A stretch of 64,000 nt of DNA from the NCBI RefSeq assembly GCF_963678635.1, contig NC_087063.1, forward strand, positions 20,218,701-20,282,700, in the 5' to 3' direction. This document shows, piece by piece, positions 1 to 11,400 of the stretch. Below the pieces are notes generated by a model, which was not told the DNA's origin, did no database searches, and was given only the letters and a program-made list of their open reading frames with translations. The stretch's first letter is position 1. Each line of letters begins with the position of its first letter. The translations under genes were made by a program, and so were the position numbers. Origin of the DNA: Symsagittifera roscoffensis (taxonomy: Eukaryota; Xenacoelomorpha; Acoela; Convolutidae).

Positions 1-3000
1 AGCTAAGCTGAGCTTCGAACCTGCGGTACAAAAATGAATGACTATGATTAAAATCAAAAATGAAAAAAAAATCCTTCAAAAACGGTGTTTGTCAGTAAAA
101 TTTTAAGCAATCGCAACAAAAGCCCGGATCAAAATTACCAGCAACATTTAATACTGTACATGGAGCTTTCAGAATGCTAAAAACAAGCTGAATTTTCATC
201 AAAAAGTCGATTCTGCGGAACAACCGACATAAACAAGCAGACAAACAACAATCTAAACTTTTCAATTGACAAAAAACACAACTCTACAGGAACCGAACTG
301 CCGCGCTTTGTCGTCTCAAGCATCGGGGTTACAGCAACTTGGAATAAAGCCGAGCCTTTAAAAAAATCGGTCTAGAAGAATTAAGTCAAAAAAATCAAAT
401 ACACGGTCAATAGTCCGAAAAAGCACAAAAGCTCCAGTTTGCAGAAGAGACGGGTCCCAGCCGGCTTCGAACCACAAGCTTTTGCAGTTTCAAGCAGTTA
501 TGTTTGAAATTGCAAATCCGCTACTGCATGAAACTATTTTTGCAGGCAATTTTTTTAATAGTCCATAAAAATTGATTAATAGGTTCATGTAAATTGAGCC
601 TGAAAGGATTTACCGAATGAGTTTTCCCTACAAAATGAGTTTTCCCTACTTTCAGAATGCTAGAAAGAAGCTGAATTTTCATTAAAAAGTCGTTTCTGCG
701 GAACAGTCAACACAAATAAGCTGACAAACAACAATCTAAACTTTTCAATTGACAAAAAACAGGTCTCTACAGGAACAGAACTGCCGCGCTTTGTCGTCTC
801 GAGCATCGGGGTTACAGCAACTTGGAATAAAGCCGAGCCTTCAAAAAAATCGGTCTACATGAATTAAGTCAACAAAATGAAATACACGGGCAATAGTTCG
901 AAAAAACACAAAGCTCCAGTTTGCAAAAGAGACGGGTCCCAGCCGGCTTCGAACCGCAAGCTTTTGCCGTTTCAAGCAGTTATGTTACCTCTATGCGTGA
1001 TGGTGATTTGAATTTATAATAACCAAGCGGAGACAAGGCCGAAAAAACCCGAGCATGACGGAAAGAAGCTCAAGTACATTCAAAGAGGAGTATCTTAAAA
1101 CACTGTTTAAATTTATATAAATTTTTTAAAGAAAATTTCAAATGTGGTTGCTTTTGAGCATCCGAAAATTAGGGATCAAACTCTTATCGTTCACATAAAA
1201 AATATCAAAAATTAGTAGGAAACAGAATATTAGGTGAACAAGCCGACATAATTAAAGCCAATAACAAATAAATTGACAACGCACCAAAAAAAATTTGGCA
1301 AAATCATATTAGAAATATTTCATGTACTGTCCAAATAGTATCGACAAGTGCCATGATTTTACTGAATGCAATGTGCTATATAGAGTTCGGAGAAAAAACA
1401 AGAGCATAAGGGACAACCATAGAGACGAAAAACTATCAGCTAATAAAAGTATTATCGATATTTTACACGGAGGCTTAGTTGCGCTTCGCACAACCTGCGA
1501 TACAAAAATGAATGATTATGATTAAAATCAAAAAAGAAAAAAAAATCCTTCAAAAACGGTGTTTGTCAGTAAAATTTCAAGCAATCGCAACAAAAGCCCG
1601 GATCAAAATTACCAGCAACATTTAATACTGTACATGGAGCTTTCAGAATGCTAGAAAGAAGCTGAATTTTCATCAAAAAGTCGTTTCTGCGGAACAGCCG
1701 ACACAAATAAGCAGACAAACAACAATCTAAACTTTTCAATTGACAAAAAACAGGTCTCTACAGGAACAGAACTGCCGCGCTTTGTCGTCTCGAGCATCAG
1801 GATTACAGCAACTTGGAATAAAGCCGAGCCTTCAAAAAAATCGGTCTACGTGAATTAAGTCAACAAAATCAAACACACGGTCAATAGTCCGAAAAAGCAC
1901 AGAAGCTCCAGTTTGCAAAAAAACGGGTCCCGGCCGGCTTCGAACCACAAGCTTTTGCAGTTTTAAGCAGTTATGTTACCTCTATAGCTGATAATGATTT
2001 GAAGTTATAACCAAACTTTTGCAGTTTCAAGCAGTTATGTTACCTCTATGCCTGATGGTGATTTGAATTTATAATAACCAAGCGGAGACAAGGCCGAAAA
2101 AACCCGAGCAGAATCCCTTCATGCCGAAAAGAAGCTCAAGTACATTCAAAGAGGAGTTTTTTTTTTTAATTCGGTTGAAATTTATATGAGTTTTTTTAAG
2201 AAAATTCCAAGTGGGGTTGCTTTAGAGCATTCCAAAATAAGGGGTCAAACTCTTATCAATCACATAAATAATTTCAAAAATAAGTAGGAAACAAAAGATA
2301 AGGTAAACAAGCCGACAGAATTAAAGCCAATATCAAATAAGTTGAAAACGCAAAAATTTTTGGCAAAATCTTATGGGAAAAATACATGTACTGCCCAAAT
2401 ATTATCTACAAGTGCCATGATTTTACTGAATGCAATGTACTTTATAGAATTCGGAAAAAAACCAAGAGCTCAATGGACAACCATAGAGACGAAAAACTAT
2501 CAGCTAAGAAAAGTATTGTCAATATTTTACACGGAGGCTTAGCTGAGAATCGTAAAAAACCTGCGATACAAAACAGAATGACTATGATTACAATCAAAAA
2601 TGAAAAAAAAGAAATCCTACAAAAACTGTGTTTGTCAGTAAAATTACCCGGATCAAAATTACCAGCACCAGCACATAGAGCTTTCAGAATGCTAGAAAGA
2701 AGCTGAATTTTAATCAAAAAGTCGTTTCTGCGGAACAGCCGACACAAGTAAGCAGACAAACAACTTTTCAATTGTTAAAAAAAGGGTCTCTACAGGAACC
2801 GAACTTACGCGCTTTGTCGTCTCAAGCATCGGGGTTACAGCAACTTGGAATAAAGCCGAGCCTTCAAAAAAATCGGTCTAGAAGAATTAAGTCAATAAAA
2901 CCAAATACACGGTTAATAGTCCGAAAAAGCACAAAAGCTCCAGTTTGCAGAAGAGACGGGTCCCAGCCGGCTTCGAACCACAAGCTTTTGCAGTTTCAAG

Positions 3001-4370
3001 CAGTTATGTTTGAAATTGCAAATCCGCTACTGCATGAAACTATTTTTGCAGGCAATTTTTTTAATAGTCCATAAAAATTGATTAATAGGTTCATGTAAAT
3101 TGAGCCTGAAAGAATTTACCGAATGAGTTTTCCCTACAAAATGAGTTTTCCCTACTTTCAGAATGCTAGAAAGAAGCTGAATTTTCATTAAAAAGTCGTT
3201 TCTGCGGAACAGCCAACTCAAATAAGCTGACAAACAACAATCTTAACTTTTCAATTGACAAAAAACAGGTCTCTACAGGAACAGAACTGCCGCGCTTTGT
3301 CGTCTCGAGCATCGGGGTTACAGCAACTTAAAACAAAGCCGAGCCTTCAAAAAGATCGGTCTACATGAATTAAGTCAACAAAATGAAATACACGGGCAAT
3401 AGTTCGAAAAAACACAAAGCTCCAGTTTGCAAAAGAGACGGGTCCCAGCCGGCTTCGAACCGCAAGCTTTTGCCGTTTCAAGCAGTTATGTTACCTCTAT
3501 GCGTGATGGTGATTTGAATTTATAATCACCAAGCGGAGACAAGGCCGAAAAAAAACCCGAGCAGGAACCCTTCATGACGGAAAGAAGCTCAAGTACATTC
3601 AAAGAGGAGTATCTTGAAACACTGTTTAAATTTATATAAGTTTTTTAAAGAAAATTTCAAATGTGGTTGCTTTTGAGCATTCGAAAATTAGGGATCAAAC
3701 TCTTATCGATCACACAAAAAATATCAAAAATTAGTAGGAAACAGAATATTAGGTGAACAAGCCGACATAATTAAAGCCAATATCAAATAAATTGACAACG
3801 CACCAAAAAATTTTGGCAAAATCATATTAGAAATATTTCATGTACTGTCCAAATAGTAACGACAAATGCTATGATTTTACTGAAGGCAAGGTGCTATATA
3901 GAGTTCGGAGAATAAACAAGAGCTTAAGGGACAACCATAGAGACGAAAAACTATCAGCTAATAAAAGTATTATCGATATTTTTAACGGAGGCTTAGTTGA
4001 GCTTCGCACAACCTGCGATACAAAAATGAATGATTATGATTAAAATCAAAAATGAAAAAAAAAATCCTCCAAAAACGGTGTTTGTCAGTAAAATTTCAAG
4101 CAATCGCAACAAAAGCCCGGATCAAAATTACCAGCAACATTTAATGCTGTACATGGAGCTTTCAGAATGCTAGAAAGAAGCTGAATTTTCATCAAAAAGT
4201 CGTTTCTGCGGAACAGCCGACACAAATAAGCAGACAAACAACAATCTAAACTTTTCAATTGACAAAAAACAGGTCTCTACAGGAACAGAACTGCCGCGCT
4301 TTGTCGTCTTGAGCATCAGGATTACAGCAACTTGGAATAAAGCCGAGCCTTCAAAAAAATCGGTCTGAAA
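1..4370. repeat. R tandem repeat array, left block
   Basis: Diverged direct repeats with a full unit of about 1.06 kb; the recurring mark 'acacggaggc' occurs at about 1467 and 2529. A shorter subunit of about 0.47 kb, bounded by 'ctttcagaatgct', is embedded in it. The same unit recurs at 8.94-10.17 kb and 12.80-15.55 kb. The stretch from about 560 to 2830 is nearly identical to 13.0-15.3 kb at a constant shift of about 12457 bases. Short ORFs inside (for example 1322-1525 and 2386-2706) recur with the repeat, resemble no known protein and are not called as genes. Some subunits contain about 90 bases matching convertase intron DNA at 6311-6420. Confidence 0.9.
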
Positions 4371-4375
4371 AATTC

Positions 4376-5131
4376 GACCAAAAGACAGCGTGAATATGCG
4401 CCGTCTCTGAACAAGCGTCAGAAATGGCACACTCGCTGATCAGGAAATCACATCCGGAAATCGTATTTGGATTGTCGAGGAAAGTAGCCCGCGTGGATAT
4501 TATCCCCAAGCACATATCATTAGCCTTAACAAAGACGCAATCACTCCGCACTCCACAAACACAGGGAACCTAGCGGCTAACGCAATTGCGCATCGGTTCG
4601 AATTAACTACAGAAAATGTCCTTCGTCGCAGGTTCGAGGCCATCTCGGCTAGAATAATTTTAATATTTCTAAATTTTATTTACATAATAAGAAGGCTCGT
4701 TCAATTTTAACATGTTATGAGTGACACTTTTTTGATAAAAAAACACCGATTTGAAAAAACTGGATCAATAGGTAAACTTTGTTATTCAGCTGAGAAATCT
4801 CACATAAGATACATTTTCAAAACTAGAAGTCGATCACGCTTTCCGTGAACTTTATATTTTTGCTGTTCGATGAAATGAAATGAACTGGAAAAAAATCAGA
4901 ACCGCGAAAACCGCGAAAGTCGAACCGCGAAATGAAGTGAACTTAAAAAAATCAGAACCGCGAAAGTTGAACCGCGAAAAAATTCAGAACCCCGAAAGTC
5001 GAACCGCGAAAAACCAAAAATTAGTGTGAAAAAGTATTAAGACTTTTTCCTTAGAAAAAACAACAAAAATCCCCAAGACCTACTCTGTTAGAGTATTCAC
5101 TACGTTCATGACTCTTTATAACCGTAAATCT
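4376..5131. other. Region beyond convertase P-domain exon
   Basis: No coding exon recognised. It holds a partial copy (about 4721-5118) of an interspersed repeat also seen at 54.3 and 57.2 kb, short tandem motifs 'gaaccgcgaaa' at 4900-5010, and a tRNA-like stretch at 4566-4605 (acctagcggctaacgc followed by ggttcgaatt) with A-box and B-box resemblance but too short a spacing for an intact tRNA. Confidence 0.5.
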
Positions 5132-5163
5132 TTATCGAAAACACCAATAATTAGTTCTCGCAC

Positions 5164-5465
5164 CAGTGGCTATTGCGTGGTCATTTTTGAATACGAACTC
5201 CCACTCGCCAACCGCAGTCTCCTCCCAGTGATGGACAGACATGAACTGCCAGTTGTCGAAGCCAGTCTTGCCAGTGTCCTTGTTCCTTGGGAAAAGTAGC
5301 TGAGACACCGTGCCTGCAGGAGACTTCAGCTGGATGGACAGCTTCCCTCTCATCGTTGGTATTTTGAGCGTTATGATCACGACTACGTGCTCCAAGTAGA
5401 GCACCTGTTCGTTGCAGCCAGTGCTTTGGATTCGAATTGACTGACTGGAATGAGGCTGGATTTTA
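5164..5465 (-). CDS. PCSK-like: Convertase exon 10: P domain, 3' limit uncertain
   Basis: Acceptor TTATTTGCAG. The reading [66 protein letters not shown] and GEWEFVF matches the P-domain beta sandwich of furin and PC1, which assists folding and activity. The chosen donor (GTGCGA at 5163) follows AIATG. Unspliced, the frame stops at 5132. No exon for the closing strands of the P domain (usual end W-x-L-x-L-x-G) was found between 4370 and 5160, so the end of the protein is not established. Confidence 0.8.
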
Positions 5466-8400
5466 CTGCAAATAAACTTGTTTATGTACAATTTAGAGGA
5501 AATTTTAAAAGAGTAAATAACAAATTTCCAAATACATTTGCGGCCATCAATTTTGCCCGAAAAATCAAATCTAAATGAAATTTTGAACGACAACAAAAGC
5601 CGAGTTAGGCTTCGAGCTGCGACGAATTTCAAAACTGGCGTTTACTTCTATCTATTTTTACAACCTACTATACTAACATTGGATTGGCACCGGGCATGCT
5701 GTTCACGCACTCCCTCTGAGGAGGAACAGTGCTCCATTGTTTGGCTAGTCTGACCATGGCTCCAGCATCCATCAATCCATACCCATAGCTGTGACTCCCC
5801 AGTCTGCCGGCCCCGTTCCTCGTCCAGGCATCCCCTGATCCCTTGGGTTGCATTTTGGCGAGGGGTCTGGCAGTTCTTAATACGATATGTTGCATGTCCC
5901 GCCAAGTCAGGTTGGCACTGAAAATGAAACAAATTGTACATCGGCCACACAGTTGGAGCAGAAAAAACCGACTGACTATTGCTTTTACAACTTGAAGGTT
6001 TCATCGAAAAATGAATGCTCTTAAGGCTCCATCATGTTCATGCATCCAGGCGCGGATCTAGGATTTTTTCGAGGGTGCAGAAGATTATAAAAAAATTTCG
6101 ATATATATATTTTTGAAAAATTGACCAAAAAAATCGCGTTTTTCAGCGCGCGCTCCCCCTCACAATTAGTATATACTGGCGCCTTTAGACAAATTTTAAG
6201 GTCAATCAGCCAAAAAAGGATATCTCAAAATCGTACAAAGGGGGACCTTTAGGGTCAGCAGGCGATCGAAGTCCTTAGGGTGAGGAGGCGTTTGCCCCCC
6301 CCCCCCCCCCCAAATCCGCTACTGCATGAAACTACAAAGTCCACAAAAATTGATTAAAAACGATCAGGTAAAATGAGCCTGAAAGAATTAACTGAATGAG
6401 TTTTCCCTACAAAAAAGAAAACACAGAACCTGAATATGAGAAAACTAGCACATGAAAAATACAAATGATTGGCCTTGCTTCTATCCAATCCAAGAGCAGA
6501 TTTTTGCATCATAAAAAGACAATAGAAACCCAAGTCCAGAAAAAGTCATTTTGAACGTACTTGGCTTCTAAAGCGAGAGCACAAATCCCAGCCGCCAGGG
6601 GGGCGCTTGCCGATGTTCCCGTGCGTTTATCTGTGCACTTATTCTTTAAGTCTGTTGTCACTATGCTCCTATCTCCCACACTGCCACTGCTGTACGTGCT
6701 GGCTAATGTCGACGAACACCTGCATGAGGACAAACAAGAAACTTAACAATAAATTAAAATTTGGGTCTAAAATTAGGGCTTCACCAAACTGACCCCGTGA
6801 TGTAATAAGGAGAATATTCCAGCAAAACAAAAAACGATAAATCAATTTTTCTTGTAATTTCACCAGTTTCATACCCAATCAGCTTTTTTTACGATTTCGT
6901 TTTTCAGTTCATTTAAGTTTTGGTAGGTCATGATTTTCCAGCTGCGGAATCATGGGGCGCGGTTGATTTAAACTCAGGCAAGATGTTGGTACGGTTGATT
7001 TTTCAGGGGATTAGAAAGGCCGTCACATTGTTTTGATATCCACCCTTCGAGAAAATTCTAAATCCGACAATTCATTTGCACTTGCATCCAAGAAAAGCAT
7101 TCGAAAAAATCCATCAAAAACTCATTAGTTGAGCAGACAGCAAAATTTTCAAGACTTCGTTTGAAATTTTTGTAATGCTGGACAATTCTAGATTTGCGAC
7201 TCGCTTTAATAAACAGTTTTTTTCTCTCTCGCTTTCTCTCTCTAACCTTTCGCTGTACCACGGAAACAGTTCATGCTCTGTTGTGCTGGCGATTGAGAGA
7301 GTGTAGATGGAAGTAGTGTAGCCATCACAGTTGCAGTCATCCTGATGTCTGCCTCCGTTTCCAGCTGCCCACACGAAGATAGAGCCCTTACCTCCTCGAC
7401 CCTAAGCACAATGCAAAAATTAAAACTTCATTAAAATTTTGACATAATCATTATAAAAAAGTATCTTAATGAATCGCTAATGAAAAGTGTATCCCATCCG
7501 AACACAAGCAGGTGTAGTCAATTATTGTTAATTATTCTCGAAAAGTCGAACACTATCTTTTTCAAACAGCATTTTTTAAGTTTCATGAAATAGTAAGCCG
7601 GAATATTAAGTTAGAGGTTTGACAACAGCACTATTTGCTCTGATGAATTCGGTCTGGTGGTTTCAATATTTTACCAAAAAATATACACTTAAGAGACGTT
7701 AACTTAAGAAGTAGATAAAAGATACTGAGTTGTTTCGAAAAAACTTCCAATTTCGAATGACCGAAACTTCAATTTCGAAATTCCCATTAGAAAGAAAAAA
7801 AATGTGACCTTAAAGCTATGGGAATTTCAAGAACAATTTATTTATTTTTGATAAAAAATAACCCAATTTGAGAAAGTGGATGAATAGGTAAATTTTTTAT
7901 TTCGCTCGGAAAGCTGAACCGCTAAAAATCAAAAGTGAGCGTGAACAAATTTTAAAAGACTTTCTTGAAAAAAAAATACCAAGACCTATAAGAGAGTATT
8001 CACTAAGTTCCTTGACTCTTGATAAGTTGGACTAACCTTTTGCACCCCGTCTGAAAAGGCCTTCAGTGCCAATGACTTGGGTCCATCTACAGTTTTTCCG
8101 TCATCGTCTGGACCCAGGAAGAACTGTAGATATGAACGTACTCTGGTTTGTGTGAGAGTGATCTGGCTTCAACTGAGTCGGTGATTGTCCCGTCTAACAT
8201 GCGGATTCCGCCAACCTTCGAATTGTATGCAACACCCACAACGCATTTTTCGTTACCAATTGCAGCAGCAACTTCTCCTGCGCTTCTTGTACCGTGTCTG
8301 AACACAAAGGCCATGTTCGCAAAATTAAAAAAATTATGCAGGAATTCTATAAAGGAAACTAGAAATATTCGAAATGTCAACTGAATTTACAATTTTAGGA

Positions 8401-11400
8401 ATTTACAATTTTACTGCTTACTTGTTGATATTCGAGTGATCGTATCTTGGCGTGGCATCCTTGTCGTTATCGTTAATGTCATAACTTGCTTCTGGGTCCT
8501 AAACAAAAAAAAAGTTATCCATTTTGCCATTTTAGAGATATGTTCATAATAAACTTCAAAATTTCATTGAGAATGCACCAAATTTTACGACAACTCCACT
8601 ACAACTGTGTCAAATTCAAAATGATGCAACTAACGAAGTTCTTGGCCAAGTCCACGTGTTTTCCCTCTACTCCGTCATCAATGATGGTGACGATAACGCC
8701 TTTGCCACTGTATCCCATCAGCCATGCCTCTATTACATTCATGTCCTCTTTATCTCGTCCCTTGTCAGTGATGGAACGGTGCTGGAATCAATTTGAAAAA
8801 GTTTTGTTGGTTTGGAACTTACTTCTTCATCCAGAAAGACAAAACACAAAAATCTTCGGAAAAGAAATTTCGACACTGAGGCGAAAATCAGCTTCGCATC
8901 ACTTGCGAAACAACATGTATACGATTTGATTAGCGAGAAGAAGCTCAATTACATTCAAAGAGGAGTATTTTTTAAAATTCTGTTTAAATTTATATAAGTT
9001 TTTCAAAGAAAATTCCAAGTGGGGTTGCTTTTGAGCATTCGAAAATTAGGGGTCAAACTCTTATCGATCACATAAAAATATCGAAAATTAGTAGGAAACC
9101 AAAATAATAGGTAAACAAGCCGACAGAACTTAAGCCAACATCCAATAAATTGAAAACGCACCAAACATTTTTGGCAAAATATTATTAGAAAAAAAACATG
9201 TACTGCCCAAATAGTATCCACAAGTGCCATGATTTTACTGAATGCAATGTGCTTTATAGAATTCGGAAAAAAACCAAGAGCTTAATGGACAACCATTAAG
9301 ACGAAAAACCATCAGCTAAGAAAAGTATTATCGATATTTTACACGGAGGCTAAGCTGAGCTTCGAACCTGCGATACAAAAATGAATGACTATGATTAAAA
9401 TCAAAAATGAAAAAAAAAATCCTTCAAAAACGGTGTTTGTCAGTAAAATTTTAAGCAATCGCAACAAAAGCCCGGATCAAAATTACCAGCAAAATTAAAT
9501 ACTGTACATGGAGCTTTCAGAATGCTAAAAACAAGCTGAATTTTCATTCAAAAAGTCGTTTCTGCGGAACAGCCGACATAAACAAGCAGACAAACAACAA
9601 TTTAAACTTTTCAATTGACAAAAAACACAACTCTACAGGAACCGAACTGCCGCGCTTTGGCGTCTCAAGCATCGGGGTTACAGCAACTTGGAATAAAGCC
9701 GAGCCTTCAAAAAAATCGGTCAAGAAGAATTAAGTCAATAAAATCAAATACACGGTCAATAGTCCGAAAAAGCACAAAAGCTCCAGTTTGCAGAAGAGAC
9801 GGGTCCCAGCCGGCTTCGAACCACAAGCTTTTGCAGTTTCAAGCAGTTATGTTTGAAATTGCAAATCCGCTACTGCATGAAACTATTTTTACAGGCAATT
9901 TTTTTAAAAGTCCATAAAAATTGATTAATAGGTTCATGTAAATTGAGCCTGAAAGAATTTACCAAATGAGTTTTTCCTACAAAATGAGTTTTCCCTACTT
10001 TCAGAATGCTAGAAAGAAGCTGAATTTTCATTAAAAAGTCGTTTCTGCGGAACAGCCAACACAAATAAGCTGACAAACAACAATCTAAACTTTTCAATTG
10101 ACAAAAAACAGGTCTCTACAGGAACAGAACTGCCGCGCTTTGTCGTCTCGAGCACCGGGGTTACAGTAACTTGAAACGATCAGGTAAAATGAGCCTGAAA
10201 GAATTAACTGAATGAGTTTTCCCTACAAAAAAGAAAACACAGAACCTGAATATGAGAAAACTAGCACATGAAAAATACAAATGATTGGCCTTGCTTCTAT
10301 CCAATCCAAGAGCAGATTTTTGCATCATAAAAAGATAATAGAAACCCAATCCAGAAAAAGTCATTTTGAACGTACTTGGCTTCTAAAGCGAGAGCACAAA
10401 TCCCAGCCGCCAGGGGGGCGCTTGCCGATGTTCCCGTGTGTTTATCTGTGCACTTATTCTTTAAGTCTGTTGTCACTATGCTCCTATCTCCCACACTGCC
10501 ACTGCTGTACGTGCTGGCTAATGTCGACGAACACCTGCATGAGGACAAACAAGAAATTAAAACAATAAATTAAAATTTGGGTCTAAAATTAGGGCTTCAC
10601 CAAACTGACCCCGTGATGTAATAAGGAGAATATTCCAGCAAAACAAAAAACGATAAATCAATTTTTCTTGTAATTTCACCAGTTTCATACCCAATCAGCT
10701 TTTTTACGATTTCGTTTTTCAGTTCAATTAAGTTTTAGTAGGTCATGATTTTCCAGCTGCGGAATCATGGGGCGCAGTTGATTTAAACGCAGGCAAGATG
10801 TTGGTACGGTTGATTTTTCAGGGGATTAGAAAGGCCGTCACATTTTTTTGATATCCACCCTTCGAGAAAATTCTAAATCCGACAATTCATTTGCACTTGC
10901 ATCCAAGAAAAGCATTCGAAAAAATCCATCAAAAACTCATTAGTTGAGCAGACAGCAAAGTTTTCAAGACTTCGTTTGAAATTTTTGTAATGCTGGACAA
11001 TTCTAGATTTGCGACTCGCTTTAATAAACAGTTTTTTTCTCTCTCGCTTTCTCTCTCTCTCTAACCTTTCGCTGTACCACGGAAACAGTTCATGCTCTGT
11101 TGTGCTGGCGATTGAGAGAGTGTAGATGGAAGTAGTGTAGCCATCACAGTTGCAGTCATCCTGATGTCTGCCTCCGTTTCCAGCTGCCCACACGAAGATA
11201 GAGCCCTTACCTCCTCGACCCTAAGCACAATGCAAAAATTAAAACTTCATTAAAATTTTGACATAATCATTATAAAAAAGTATCTTAATGAATCGCTAAT
11301 GAAAAGTGTATCCCATCCGAACACAAGCAGCTGTAGTCAATTATTGTTAATTATTCTCGAAAAGTCGAACACTATCTTTTTCAAACAGCATTTTTTTAGT

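Noticed and set aside
2386-2771. ORFs of 100-109 codons in the R array on both strands
   Set aside because: They recur with each R unit, are open on both strands and contain no recognisable domain.
4351-4551. Cys-rich minus-strand ORF near the end of the R array
   Set aside because: It runs across the R border into a tRNA-like patch, without splice sites or homology; not a convertase exon.
4566-4605. Candidate tRNA gene
   Set aside because: A-box and B-box words are too close together and no cloverleaf can be drawn.
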